From contig CM046308.1 of NCBI GenBank assembly GCA_025267735.1, positions 39,545,267 through 39,609,266 on the forward strand: a DNA stretch of 64,000 nt. Direction: 5' to 3'. Below the pieces are notes generated by a model. The model saw only the letters and a program-made list of their open reading frames with translations, did no database searches and had not been told where the DNA came from. The position numbers and the translations under genes are program-made. This document shows positions 35,790-47,811 of this stretch, piece by piece. The DNA is from Mactra quadrangularis. Taxonomy: Eukaryota; Mollusca; Bivalvia; Venerida; Mactridae. Within the stretch, counting starts at the first letter, position 1. Each line of letters starts with the position of its first letter.

Positions 35790-35935
35790 GGTTCAGAGGT
35801 AGGCTGCGCGCTTAGGTTCGAGATGTCCAGGGTACGAACCCCATTTAGGACAATGCTCATGCTCCTGAGCAAGAAATGTACTTACAATTAGAGATATAAG
35901 TCAGTTATCTTTCCCTGATAAAATCTGAAGCAATC
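35790..35935 (+). mobile_element. Family D-type SINE, 5' part
   Basis: GTGGTTCAGAGGTAGGCTGC, GGTACGAACCCCATTTAGG and CTCCTGAGCAAGAAATGTAC form a tRNA-like head plus the start of the body. Confidence 0.6.
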
Positions 35936-36249
35936 AAATTGGTAAGTAGGTCCTTACAGCTGGAATCCTCGGATTTTATCATTGTAAGTCCTATGTAAGG
36001 ATAACAAAATATTTAATCTTAGACTAATATCTTTCTTGTTTATGAAGATATTAACAGAAGTGATGAAATTTAGATAGTTCTTTACCCTTAAAATACTTAG
36101 CTTGAATTTCAAACAAATTAAATGATTTACAAAAAAGTTATCTAAGATTAATTTTGGCCGACTGACATTGAAAAGTAAGGGTAAAATCCGAGTAATCCAA
36201 CTAATTGGACGTACCTATTTGAAGAGTATACAAGGGGAAATAACTGACT

Positions 36250-36350
36250 ACGGTCTCATATTTTTGTTCCACTCCACCCAGGTGTAAATGGGTACTGGTC
36301 CTCAAACTGATGACCTTAAAAGGAGACGGGTTCAAATCTGTAGTAAAGGT
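36250..36350 (+). mobile_element. Family D-type SINE body fragment
   Basis: CACTCCACCCAGGTGTAAAT, GGGTACTGG and GGAGACGGGTTCAAATC resemble the middle of the family; both ends are unclear. Confidence 0.4.
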
Positions 36351-37374
36351 GTTTTATCAGTATATTAACAGACTAAAAGCTTACAGTCGGTCGGTAAACT
36401 TACAGGAAACGTCTTGGATACCATCTGTCAGGAATTATCCCGTAACATTTTTATCGTAATATTTTACAGTCCTGAATGAGAAAAGAATACAGCTCTCAAT
36501 CCAATGTGGTTTATTGTATCAAAGAGAAAAATAAATAATAAAATAGAATCGCTTCGTTTTTAGATCGGAGCTCCAAGTTTTCCAAAACATCATTCGTTAA
36601 ATGACGACCTGATAAAATTTAATGACTGCGAAATTCTGCATGAAATATGATGGCGGTTATCACCTGCTTTTTAAAATAACCTAGTGATGAAAATTTTAAA
36701 TGCAAATTATTTAAATGAATTTCAAATAGTGGTATGAAAATCAAAATGGAGGTCCTTTGAAATTTGAATCTTACAGAGGGAATATAACAGCGATATACGG
36801 TAAAGTAATTGAGAAAATAATTCACAATGTTTCAATTTTTTATATGAAAATAAATGAAAAATATAACTTTGTCAATTAATCATTACTTTTTTGAAAAGCG
36901 TAGATAGATCTTATTTCAAACTGAATTCGTAAAATACAATTTTTTTATCTCTATAGAAAGCGCTATATGATTATATTCGTTTAAATATGGCTGTCACTTT
37001 TTTGTCATAATATTTAAATAGAGTGGGCAGGGCCTAACAAACTCGTATGATGTAATCGCATTTTTCACTGACGTATGGAGTTAATTGATTTCATCAACAA
37101 GGTTCTGACCAATTGAATTATGGTTTTTGAAAAGAAAATGTCTTGCGATAAAAATTATCGTAAGTCAAAACCAGAAATGTTCATACAATGCTCAATTATT
37201 CTGTCATTCGAATCACCTCGGTGATCTTTCACGCAGTTAATTATGGAAATTAGAATTCGTAGTGATACAATAAGTCATAAGGTCCATCGAATAAATCACG
37301 ATCAAATAGTTCTAAAGTACTGATCGAACGGTTCTATGTTCCACTCCCGAGCTGAGCATACTTTCGTAACAAAT

Positions 37375-37650
37375 CACTGTATAAGCCATATCACGGCGGT
37401 CAGTCTACTTACTCAGTGCTCCTTGAAATGCTAAATTTCTGGATTTAGTCGATAACTTTTTACAAAGAACTTACTGTCATTGACTGAAAGCTGTCCTACG
37501 TGGTTTTAAAATCATTGTTAGGAGGGAGAAAGGCTGTAAATATTATTTAATGACAAAGCTCCGTCCTGTATGCCCCACCCAAGAATCGAACCCGCAAGCA
37601 TCCGTTCGATCATCTTGTGCGCTAAAGACTCAGCTATAGCCAGCCGGGCT
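37375..37650 (-). mobile_element. Family A-type SINE, old and without 3' tail
   Basis: CACGGCGGTCAGTCTACTTA, TCATTGTTAGGAGGGAGAAA and a worn inverted head (AGCTATAGCCAGCCGGGC) are recognisable; the GTTTAACGCC tail is lost. Confidence 0.8.
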
Positions 37651-37703
37651 TACTTCAAATGCAAAAATATTGTTCCACAAACGCTCTCTATATACATGTA
37701 TCA

Positions 37704-37775
37704 CATTCTCGTACCCCGAGATTATCAAGATTCTCGATGTATCAAGAATCCTTGTAGACTCTGGGTACGAGTATG
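37704..37775. mobile_element. Family A element (72 bp) at the head of a 41-bp array
   Basis: It begins CATTCTCGTACCCC and ends CTGGGTACGAGTATG. The flanks are CATGTATCA (37695-37703) and CACGTATCA (37776-37784), a 9-bp duplication with one change. The arms pair less well than in the 34.6-kb copy. Array units downstream end GAGAATG, so the GAGTATG in this copy is probably a later mutation. Confidence 0.8.
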
Positions 37776-37961
37776 CACGTATCAGTACCAAAACATTGAC
37801 TCTGGGTACGAGTATGCACGTATCAGTACCAAAACATAAACTCTGGGTACGAGAATGCACGTATCAGAACCAAAACATAGACTCTGGGTACGAGAATGCA
37901 CGTATCAGAACCAAAACATAAACTCTGGGTACGAGAATGCACGTATCAGAACCAAAACATA
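37757..37961. repeat. 41-bp tandem repeat x5 spanning the element's right edge
   Basis: Units begin at 37757, 37798, 37839, 37880 and 37921. Each contains the last 19 bases of the family A element, the 9-bp target copy CACGTATCA and 13 bases of flank. Because the unit crosses the element-flank junction, duplication must have followed insertion. Short overlapping reading frames here are by-products. Confidence 0.95.
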
Positions 37962-38346
37962 AATTTTTCATTTCAGTATTTTAGTTATCATTGCCAACGT
38001 GTTTATCAAGACAAAAAATGAGTTTATTTTCATACAAATTATATTATTAACCCTTTAAATGAGGTAAGATGGGTTTACTTAATATCCAACATATGTATGC
38101 CTACATGATATCAATTTTTATACGTAACATTCCACTTGAATCAATTATAAGACCCCGTGAACTCAATCCATCATTTTGGTTTCATTTCAATTTCTGTTTT
38201 CAAATATAAAAGAATCAAGTAGAATTGCTGCAAACGATGTATATAGGCTATGCTTTAATAGACACTTATTTTATCGCGATCTTTAACGTACATGTAATGT
38301 ATTCTTGCTTTACGCAAGGTTTAATTAATTTTGAGCCAAATTGCGA

Positions 38347-38465
38347 AGGTCAGTTGCCTTACCTACAGACGTTTTTTGCGGCGGTCAAATGTCCTACCTT
38401 TTTACGGTTTCTGTGGCGGTTAGTTGCCCTTCCTACTTGTGGTTTCTGCGGCGGACATTTGCCAT
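38347..38465. repeat. Degenerate repeat with GTTTCTGYGGCGG
   Basis: Three copies of a unit of about 50 bases built from TTGCGGCGGTCAAATGTCC, GTTTCTGTGGCGGTTAGTTG and GTTTCTGCGGCGGACATTTG. Any frame across it is not convincing. Confidence 0.65.
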
Positions 38466-38719
38466 GCTCGCGCTCCTTGGATAGATCTATACCCTGGGCC
38501 CATGCTTTTTTCCTATAACTACTCGCTTGACACAATGGTAGGTGGACAAATATCCTTAGAAAATATGTCATGATTAATCTCAATGAAGGGATGAATGTCC
38601 AACCTTTGAATCGAACCCTTGGCTTCCATATTCGATTGCATATACGTGTAGTTGAGCGCGATAAGCAGGGACAGTAAGAATGACTACTGATCACCCTGGT
38701 ATGAAAAACTAAATGTTAA

Positions 38720-39062
38720 AGGAACTCATTCACAGATTTCCACTTGAATATCAACTTTTTCTAAAACTATCAAAATTGTATGGAAACATTTTTGGAAGCA
38801 GGAAAGAAGTGTTCTGGTAATGACAATTTTAGTGCAAGTTGACATATGACTACAAATTATGGTGTTTCATGTAGTAAAAATCTACCCCGTATGTCACGGA
38901 ATAGACAATTTTAGTGCAATTTTGTGACTTTTATTGTATATTTCTTGCAACATATAGCTCAGTTTGTTTTAAAATAATTAGAAATATTTTTGACACAATT
39001 ACAGACACTGAATAATATTTTGAAATTATTGCAAAATATACCAAATCTGTGAACTAGTACCT
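38720..39062. mobile_element. TTAA-bounded MITE, family T1, reversed (343 bp)
   Basis: It is the reverse of the 9.3-kb copy, with TTAA at 38716-38719 and 39063-39066. It carries AATGACAATTTTAGTGCAAG, the complement of the block in the other copies. Confidence 0.85.
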
Positions 39063-39814
39063 TTAAGACCATTTTGCTGGTTCTTGTAGTTGAACTTCGC
39101 TGTATTTGTAGCTCACTCATTTAACAAAATCTTAATTTATTTGAAATTTACTCATTTAATGCAATAAAACATCAAGTGCATATACTTGGCTTCGATCAAT
39201 CAACAATGTAAATAAAACAAACATCTAATTCACCAAAACGCTTGCAACATGTTTCTGTAAGTGTACATTGCACAATGAAAAAAATATACATCTGAATCAC
39301 TTAAACGCTTGCTTTGCATCGAGTAACCGGAAGTGAACAACACGTGTATTTCCTCAGCGTCCCTCATCGCGTAAATTATGCGTAAAGCCATTTCAAGTTC
39401 GAAAGTATTAATTTTTTGGTTTTTGATACAGTTTTATGCAGTTTGTACCGAATACATGAAATCGGAGAAGATGAAATCGCGTGAAAATTCGTTTTTACGA
39501 CGTGATTTTGTGTTATAAATCTAAACTAAGTAATTTAAAATGTCCGAATTAAAATGAAATCTTATCTGTCAAAGAGGTCACAATTGTTAGGAGAGACGAA
39601 CATGCTATAAACGGTTTAAATATAATTATAAAAAAAATCTCCCACAAATGAATAAGATAAACTATTAAACTAATTTTGTATCAAATTGTTCATTCATGGA
39701 CGGTTGTGAAAATAATTTGCTTAGTATTTATTGAGTATTTATTGACAGCGCGTAACTTCCTTTTTCAATTTAGTGATACGTGAGAAATCCGATTCCTGAA
39801 GGGCTGTGACGTTA

Positions 39815-39995
39815 AGCGTCTAGTTTGCGACATTTAGCGTCAGTCTGTTTTTGTGCGACATTTCGCGTCAGTCTACGTTTAGCGTTGGTGTGACATTTAA
39901 TGTTAGTGTTGCGACGTTTAGCGTCAATTGGGACGTTTAGCGTTGGTGCAACATTTAGCGTTAGTGTTGCGACGTGGCGTTTAGCGACGCATCAA
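39815..39995. repeat. Degenerate array of GACGTTTAGCGT
   Basis: At least nine units, such as GACGTTAAGCGTC, GACATTTAGCGTC, GACGTTTAGCGTC and AACATTTAGCGTT, are separated by short GTTGGTG-like spacers. Confidence 0.85.
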
Positions 39996-41114
39996 CGCTC
40001 TTATTGTTTAGTCTGTGGTCAAAAGATGCTGATATTCGTGACGTCACTTTTAATTTCTATTTAAGGTGGTTAATGTGTAATGGAAATTACACTCCATGGA
40101 CGCCGTCAAACTTACTGTAGAGAAGGCAAAATGGATTGTTCATTAGTCAGATTTTCATAATATTGCACGAAACCATCTCGATTTTTGCCGAACATAACCG
40201 ATGTTTCCCGAGCAACTAGTAGTCAGAAATAAACCGCACAAATTATATGTATAAATACAGATTTTATTTAATTTGATACAGTTTATTTTGACATTAATTT
40301 ACGTATGTTATTAGAGTGTCTGTATAGTAGCGTTTCACCTCGGAATTGGTTATGAAATGATGTATTTTATTAATTAAGAACGTTTCCCATGACGCCATTC
40401 GTTCTATTAACAAATCAAAACTTTTACTGATTCCAGAAAAACAAATCATACCAACAGACGCGCGTTGAATTAGTGTGCATTAAACGTGGGATGGAATTAG
40501 TAATAATTTGTTTGCAAATTGTTAAATAACACTGAAAATACAAACGAGGTGAAAATGTACCCAAAACACGCATGCTTTAGATTTGTTGAAATTATTAAAT
40601 CAAATTTAATGATAAAACTGGTCCAGTCGTGGTGGGTGGCATCCGTAGAAATGTTCAGTTGAAAACGCATTTCGCTAGAAATTGTCCGTTTTGATATACA
40701 ATGTAGGTATTTTCCATTCTAAATGTCATGTTTTCCCAATAAACACCTTTGATAATTTTTACTTATCATCGTCATTACCGTCATCATCAGCAGCACTTAT
40801 ACAGTTAGCATCGTCATAAGCATTAGTATCGTCATAATCAGGACTGCGTATATTTAAGCTAGTTGTGATTCGATACGAGATACAGCGGTTACGAATCAAA
40901 TTAGACATATTTGTTCTTGGTCGCCCCTAATGGATAATTTTTACGGTCTTTAAGAAGATAAAATGTAAAAAAAATGTAATTACATTTTATAGTCTAAGTT
41001 TCATGCTTACGCACGTTCACCGACTTTACAGCAATTACCCCTGGTCACTGGGCTACTGGTATCTATCTATCAATCAATCTCCCTGGGGAGTCTTTTTACT
41101 CAGCTTATTAGTGC

Positions 41115-41300
41115 AGCCGACAAATTGGCGCAGCGGAATTATACCACCCTCGCAGGTACCCATTTACACCTGGGTGGAGTGAAGCAATCGCACGTAAATT
41201 TCTTGCTCAAGGAAATTAGCAATGCCCCTGGTGTGATTCGAACCCAGGACCTCTCGATCCCTAAGCGCGCGTCCTACCACTGGACCAATGCTCCTAAGAT
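41115..41300 (-). mobile_element. Family D-type SINE
   Basis: The plus strand reads ACCCATTTACACCTGGGTGG, TTTCTTGCTCAAGG and GTGATTCGAACCCAGG, with an inverted tRNA-like head ending TCCTACCACTGGACCA. Confidence 0.7.
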
Positions 41301-42518
41301 GTCACGACGAAGAAAAAAACACAGGATTTCGGGTTTTAGCATGACGCATGATTGGTAGAGTAGTTTCACATTGATAAGTTTTTTATCGCGATTTTAAAAC
41401 ATTTTTAGGGTAGGCCTACCGATACAATACACCATCTGCGATACAGTTTCACGATAAATCGGATTTAAGGTGCAGCCCAAATAATGATAAATAAAATAGA
41501 ATGCATTCAAAAACACTAGGGCGTTCTTTATCAACGCTACGAAATAACCCGAGATGACCCGAGTATATCAATGACGTAATTAATATGAGACAACCTGTTA
41601 GATGTTGTCATGGTACTTGGGTTACACCTTTTTTGTTTGATGTTACGATACAAAGGCCTAATGGAAATGGAGAAACAACAAATTACCAAAAGCAATCCAA
41701 ATCTCACAGGCAGACGATTGTTTTCCTGCATTGCAATCACACTCGGAATTTATTTTTACGAATAAACGTGTCTTATCTCAAAGAGTGAGAAATGAAGTGT
41801 CACATCTTGTTTCAATTAGGTATCTTCACTGCATACACAAAAAAACGCCATTCTCAAATTAAACAACAATAATTTGGAACACTAATCTGATGTTTAAAAA
41901 CTCGTTCAGGACAATATTGCCATTATTAAACCAATGTATTACCTTATCAACGTACGAAACGTTCTGTCACTTTTGTCTTGATTTGTCGCGAAATTGAAAC
42001 CAAACTTTTCACTGAACCGGTACAAGTTTGAGTACGTCAAGTTCTCGAATAACAAATTGAATTAACCTATGAACTCGGCTTATCTACAACCCTTCATATA
42101 CTCTGCACTCATTGTGTGTAAGTTTCTCATGGCATTTAATGTAAAAGTAATAAAATAGATTTAATATCTTCTGGTTTTCATTTGTTCCTTATTGAAGATG
42201 TTTCATTTTCTGAAGTGGACAAAAAGCAGACGACTCAAAAACTCATTATAAAGGTCTGTACCCTCTACAACTTATGGCCAATGGGTTCATGAATCACATT
42301 TTATGTATTAAAACAATTATGAAATGCACGTGTGTGTCTTTTTTTTCCTATCGTGGCGGGGATGTAATATTATACATGTATATACGAAGTTTTTGTTGTT
42401 ATTGGGAGTTTTTTGTTTGTGTTTGGTTTTCGTATGAAGTGTAATAATTTTAATTGACTTGAGTTGATGTTCTTTTAACTGATACTCCATTGTTTTATAG
42501 GCGATTTTTGGGGTGCTT

Positions 42519-42660
42519 TATAATCACCATCGTCATCATCATCATTATGATCATTATCGTAATCATCGTCATCACCATCATTATCAATATGATTATAACT
42601 ATCATTATCATCACCATCATTATGATCAGCATTATCATCATCATCAGCATCATCAGGATT
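42519..42660. repeat. ATC-rich imperfect microsatellite
   Basis: Interrupted CATCATCAT/CATTATCAT units. The Asp-rich frame on the minus strand is a by-product. Weaker ATC/GAT tracts are at 40765-40845 and 33428-33512. Confidence 0.9.
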
Positions 42661-42745
42661 GCGTAACTTTCCCGGATGGGATTTAAACCCGTACCCCCTC
42701 CGAGACACTATACTCGAAATCCCGGTGCGCTAACGACTCGGGTTT
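42655..42745 (-). mobile_element. Head of a family B-type SINE beside an ATC repeat
   Basis: The plus strand carries CCCGGATGGGATTTAAACCC, CCTCCGAGACACTATA and GTGCGCTAACGACTCGG, the inverted tRNA-like head. The body is absent; the ATC-rich microsatellite takes its place. Confidence 0.6.
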
Positions 42746-43684
42746 TACGAGTACTCAAGCGTTCGATGATTGAGATGAAATGCATTCAATGAGGACAGCA
42801 CAACAGCTGCAAATTGTGCCGACATTTACTTGGGTGATTTTAATTTTTCCCGTCATGCAATGCCAATTGCCATCCAATTTAAAAACATCATCGTTTTTCT
42901 TACTTCCGGCCTTAAAAAACTACATCGAATAACAATTGCCATAAAATCTATTCAGTGCTAAATCTAAAAGAATTAGCGACGTCCTCAATTAAGAAATAAA
43001 TGTTTAGAAAATGATAAAGTCCGTTCTGTGCCGTGACAAACCGTCACTGGATTTCAATCAGTCTTCACAGAATCAGAACGAAAGTAATGATGCTTTAATT
43101 TCACGTTTATGTTCTATGTTTGATTAATGAATTATGATTGTACACAGCTATATCCTAATTCTTATCAAGTCATGTGTATAATTTGCTATCATAAACATGA
43201 CCGTCCATTGCGTGACTTTAGCTCCGCCATTGTACAATTTCACGACATTTACCGGAAGTGATGATGTCGTAAACCGGAAGTCGACCATTCCATCCCTTTG
43301 AAATTGAATATTATTTATGATAATTCTCAGTCAAATGGCATAGCACCAGACATAATAAATTGTAAAACAAATACAAAATAAATCATACAATGAAAAGTCG
43401 GGGAATGTTTATCTAAAACGGTTTCTAATAAGAACATCTTGAAGTCGATTTCTATCGTAGCAGAGTAGAGACGTTTCTTTTAAGATTTCGAACCGATTTC
43501 CATTAAAAGTTCTTAATGGCTATTTATTATCCAGATCATTGATATGAGGTTTCATGAAGAATTGTATATTTGGGAAAATTTATGTACCATTGGAACGCGA
43601 TATGGCTCTTTATTCTTCTGAGCGTCTCAAGACAATTATGAATGCAATGTCGCTCGACTGGCAATATATTGCGCTCCGAGACTC

Positions 43685-43997
43685 TTGTTTGTTTGTTAAT
43701 TTGTTGGGCTTCACGCCGTAGCAACACATTGTATAAGTCATATAATGGTTGTCAGTCAACTACTCACTCCTCCTGGAAAGGATAAATCTCTGGATTTAAC
43801 TGTTAACCAACTACTAAGCACATACTTTCGTCAGTGACTCACAACTGCCCTACATTATTAAAAATCATTGGTAGGAGGGAGAATGGCCGTAGAAATAATT
43901 TCATGACCAAGCTCCACGAAAGTATGCCCCCCTGGAATCGAACCCACGACCCCTTGATTTGTAGACTAGTGTGCTACCAGCTGAGTTAGCCGGGCGG
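43685..43997 (-). mobile_element. Family A-type SINE, full length
   Basis: Tail TTGGGCTTCACGCCGTAGCA, body TTGGTAGGAGGGAGAATGG and inverted head GAGTTAGCCGGGCGG. CCGAGACTCTTGT and TCCAGACTTTTGT are a likely worn duplication. Confidence 0.9.
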
Positions 43998-44259
43998 TTC
44001 CAGACTTTTGTATCATAGTGTTTATCTTTTAATTTTTGTATATAAATCGTTTGTCTACATTTTGCGATAGGCATTGCGTGGTAGCTTTGCACCACAATCA
44101 AAGAATACTGTTTTATTCCATGCCATTCGAACTTTTGCTGCGACCACAAGCTTAGACATTCACTCTATCTACCGAGTTATGACTAAAAATCAATGGTACC
44201 TTTGGGAACATGTATAAGTCCGTTGAGTAAACTTCTGTTACGAAATGTTGAGCTACAGT

Positions 44260-44363
44260 ACATCCAGAGATTTAGCCTTTCACGGAACGGTATGGAAATT
44301 GGTTGACTGACCACCATGATATGACATATACAATGTGTTTTACGGCATTAAACCTAACTACAA
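44260..44363 (+). mobile_element. 3' fragment of a family A-type SINE
   Basis: CATCCAGAGATTTAGCC, TTGGTTGACTGACCACC and TACGGCATTAAACCTAAC match the last 100 bases of the family. Confidence 0.75.
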
Positions 44364-44445
44364 ACTTATGGTTCATGCAACCAAAGGTTTTAACACAATT
44401 TATTTTCAATTTGAAAAAAAAAAGTGAACAATCACATGCAATTAA

Positions 44446-44748
44446 ATGTGTGATAGCGTTGTTACTGAACAATACGGCAAATGCGCATGCCCGATTTTTT
44501 GGACCGGGAGAGCTAGAATTGAGCTTCTTCCGTCTTGGAAAAATTATGATCGTTTGTGGGTGATTATCTGTAATGCTTATAGAAACGTAAAATCACAATA
44601 TTTATATAAATCATTTAAAGAAGTAATAAATTGCCACAAACAGTTAGGATGCCATTCTAATTTGATAGCAAGCCTGATTCGTCCTCAATTTATTCGTTCC
44701 CAACACGAAGCTGGTGAAAGCTTTCTTAATGGAACTATAACATCATAA
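44446..44748 (+). CDS. Unrecognised open frame, possible terminal exon
   Basis: A 100-codon frame rich in N, K, S and aromatic residues (for example KNYDRLWVIICNAYRNVK and HKQLGCHSNLIASLIRPQFI) ends at a TAA at 44748. I do not recognise the sequence. A T-rich run precedes AG dinucleotides near 44500, so an acceptor is possible. It lies between SINE remnants. It could equally be a gene fragment or chance; no paralog exists in the window. Confidence 0.2.
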   Translation: MCDSVVTEQYGKCACPIFWTGRARIELLPSWKNYDRLWVIICNAYRNVKSQYLYKSFKEVINCHKQLGCHSNLIASLIRPQFIRSQHEAGESFLNGTITS

Positions 44749-45239
44749 CGAAAAATTACCCATTATTTGGAATGAATTATTTCTTATTTAGCAACAAATG
44801 ATACATAAAATATTATTTAAGATAGCGAGTCTAGTCACTATGAAGAGTTCCATAGAAAAAAGAAGATGTAGATTTTAGTTTCACAATTTCGTGGTTTAAA
44901 GTTTTTATCGTGATACATTGTAATAATTTTTTATATGTGTTAAAGAAATTTTGCTTAAAAATGTCTACATTACACAAGTGATAATTTGTTCTATAAAAAC
45001 AGAGTTACGCAAATATGCAATAATAAACAAATATAAATATTCAAATTGTTTTTAAAATGAACTCATACCAATATTTCAACGTGCAAATGAAAGAAGAAAA
45101 TAATCTACACAAAGGGAATTAATCCAATTGTAGAAAATAAAATGATCACCAGAGTTACTTCCCTTGCGATGTGATAAGGTAATACTATAAATACGACAAA
45201 GTATGTACAATGTTAAAAATATTTTACAAAGTGAAATCT

Positions 45240-45304
45240 CATTTGGAACACCTCGACCTTACATGAAAGAATAATCATAGCGAATGGCCGAGGAGTTCCG
45301 AATG
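45240..45304. mobile_element. Family B element (65 bp)
   Basis: It begins CATTTGGAACACCTCG and ends GGCCGAGGAGTTCCGAATG. No clear direct duplication is visible. Confidence 0.6.
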
Positions 45305-45499
45305 GGTAAAATTATGTAACTGATGAATTTTGTCAGTTTGATATGATAAAGACGAGCATGTTTAAGGCATCACGTGAGTTTTAGCGGATTTATTTCCCTA
45401 TACTGCCCAAACTGAATTGAGTGTCGATTTTTTCTAGTTTTTTTCTAGTTTTCTAGTTACCTCCCTTTGGTCTTTTTTATAAATTAGATAAAAGGGAGA

Positions 45500-45576
45500 C
45501 ATTCTCGTTTCCAGACGTTATATTAAGATTGTCGTTCTAGTATAGATAATACTAATAGCCTCCGGATACGAGAATG
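45500..45576. mobile_element. Family A element (77 bp), single copy
   Basis: It begins CATTCTCGTTTCC and ends GGATACGAGAATG. A perfect 9-bp duplication AAAGGGAGA lies at 45491-45499 and 45577-45585. The interior is diverged from the other copies. Confidence 0.85.
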
Positions 45577-45999
45577 AAAGGGAGATAACATACTCTGGAA
45601 TCAATGCTTACCATTCATTGCATTGTGGGAAAACTAAAATCCGCATAAAGAATTTTGGGCAAAATGAAGCAGACATTGTTGAAATAGAGATTTACTTGAT
45701 TAAATAAATATATAGGCTCTACGACCAACTAACTACATATATTATTATGTAATAAAATTAGTATGTCTTTTAGCACTTTCATAAATGAATAATCTGGGAT
45801 TCTAGGATAATTTACGAAGAAAATTTGGTTATGCAACCTACGCGCTGCGGTACATGTACATAGGCGAAGCACGTGTCGATTAGGCAAAAAAGTTCTAGCG
45901 TTTTGTAAAAACATGTTTGCCTCATCTAAGTCGGAATATATTGTTTAGCGATATCATGGATCCGCGTATTTCTAACTCATGTACTAAAACGAAACATTT

Positions 46000-46140
46000 C
46001 TCGTCGCCTCAACGATCGCGGATTTGTTTACTTTAACACCGGTTAAAGTATTTTGTTTGGACATGTGACGAAAATATTGATCCAAAATGGCGTCTAAATA
46101 TGTCCGAAGGTGTTTTAGTGAATTGCCGAGGAGTTTCGAA
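46000..46140. mobile_element. Family B fragment
   Basis: It matches the right half of the 5.6-kb copy: TTTAACACCGG, TGGCGTCTAAATATGTCCGA and GCCGAGGAGTTTCGAATA. The left terminus is missing or unrecognisable. Confidence 0.55.
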
Positions 46141-46928
46141 TAACTATTTCTGAGCTCACAACTCGGCTGAGCTATGTTAAACAACGCTAAACCATAAGCA
46201 GTACGCAGTAGCCGTCTAAAAGGGAGACAATGCTGACTGGATATCATTGTCATTAATTATCTATTTACTGATTTATTTCCCTTTAATTGCAGACCCTTTA
46301 TAAACACTGTTCCTATAAACTTCTTTAAACTGGCCAACACTGTTTAAGGAAAATATGTATTCGATTTTCCGAAAATGTTTACATACACGTAGGTGTGTGG
46401 GTTTTAATTGAATAACTCTTTATTTAACTCATTTTTCTAAATGCAGTTTTTCACCCGGTTCACTGTTTGTTCAGACGATTTGAAGTAAACGATTAAAGTA
46501 CTCAGGTATTTTCGGTAGAGAAAAGTAGTAGTTTAGACATAGTGCACTATTTAATTTCATTCAGTTATTTTCAAACTGACACTAAAATTAAAAACAATCT
46601 TGTTTCACGTTTAAGGTTCTGTGTTTTTACAGATACATTGAAAACACAATAATAACGTTAGACATTAAAACACAAACCACAAAAAACCTAAGACACCTTC
46701 AAGTTCACACGTGGTTGATTTACCATGTAAGACAAGCCTGCCTTTACCCGATATACAGGTCGTATTCTAGGTCATGCGTGTTTTTGTACTTTAAACAATT
46801 GCCCTGCTTGATGACCTTCACGTATAAAACTTGACCTGGAGACAATGGTAAATATTTCGTGAAATTTATGGTAGTGAAGGTCAAACATATCATGGCAAAT
46901 TTGACAGTAGATTGTAGTCTGGATTACC

Positions 46929-47270
46929 GGTTCATTGCCAGTATCGTTAACGGGTCAGGCAAAGTTCAATAATGGTGGCGTCCTCAGTTTATCTAAATGT
47001 TACAAACTTATCAGTGTACACGATTCGGACGTTAAGTAATCTCGTTAGAATTTCGGATACTTAATTTAGCATAAATATAACCGAAACACTAATAATAAAG
47101 TATCTATCGTAGTTCTTGTACTAACTTCCTTTGATTTAAAACTATTTAGTGAGAAATGTTCATTTGAAAACAGAATCTTCCGATATAAAATTATTATACA
47201 ATACATAGGGCGCCGCCATTTTTCTGCTTTGTCTGACGTACATTTACCACTCTAAGTACGACTGGGAACC
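46929..47270. mobile_element. Foldback element with about 55-bp imperfect arms
   Basis: The left end GGTTCATTGCCAGT with GTCAGGCAAAG and ATAATGGTGGCG pairs with the right end (GGCGCCGCCATTTTTCTGC, CTTTGTCTGACG and ACTGGGAACC). The right half recurs in reverse at 28001-28170. No target duplication is clear. Confidence 0.6.
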
Positions 47271-47436
47271 TGACAAAGTTGATTGTTGTTTATTGCAATC
47301 TGTACCGTAATGTTGCTGTCGTAGTAGATTTGTTTTAAACACGTGAACTGTTACGAAATACCGTTGTTCGGTTCTGTTCCATAAATACACCGTATACCTT
47401 CATTGAATTATTCAATACTTCACTCTTAAACATAAA

Positions 47437-47742
47437 GCCGCACGGCTAGCTCAGTTGGTAGCACGCAAGTCTACTGATCAAGGGGTCGTGGGTTCGATTC
47501 CCGGGCGGGGTATACTTTCGTGGAGCTTGGTTATGAAATTATTTCTACGGCCATTCTCCCTCCTACCAATGATTCTTAATTATGTAGGGCAGTTGTCAGT
47601 CACTGGCGGAAGTATGCGCTTAGTAGTTGGTTAACAGCTAAATCCAGAGATTTTCCAGGAGGAGTGAGTATGTTGACTGACCGCCTTTATCTGACCGATA
47701 AAATCTGTTGCTACGGCGTTAAACCCAACAAAAACAAAACAA
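47437..47742 (+). mobile_element. Family A-type SINE, full length with 12-bp duplication
   Basis: It has an intact tRNA-like head (GGCTAGCTCAGTTGGTAGCA and GGGTTCGATTCCC), the standard body and a GCTACGGCGTTAAACCCAAC tail. CTTAAACATAAA and CTTGAACATAAA flank it. This is the best reference copy for family A-type SINEs here. Confidence 0.9.
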
Positions 47743-47811
47743 CTTGAACATAAAAACGATAACTTTACTTCAGTGATATGGACCAGCAGAACTTGCCAAC
47801 ATTAAATAGCA

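Larger units (their letters stand above)
35068..37374. other. Stretch with only D-type SINE pieces
   Basis: Apart from 35790-35935 and 36250-36350 nothing was recognised. Confidence 0.5.
39067..43684. other. Stretch without recognisable gene
   Basis: It holds the GACGTTTAGCGT array, ATC-rich tracts, a D-type SINE and a B-type SINE head. No coding exon was recognised. Confidence 0.5.

Noticed and set aside
42475..42708. Asp/Asn-rich minus-strand frame
   Set aside because: It is produced by the ATC-rich microsatellite joined to a SINE head.
47437..47510. tRNA gene candidates at SINE heads (also 19014, 24360, 31170, 43930)
   Set aside because: Box A/B-like sequences are present, but each continues into a SINE body and the cloverleaf is incomplete.
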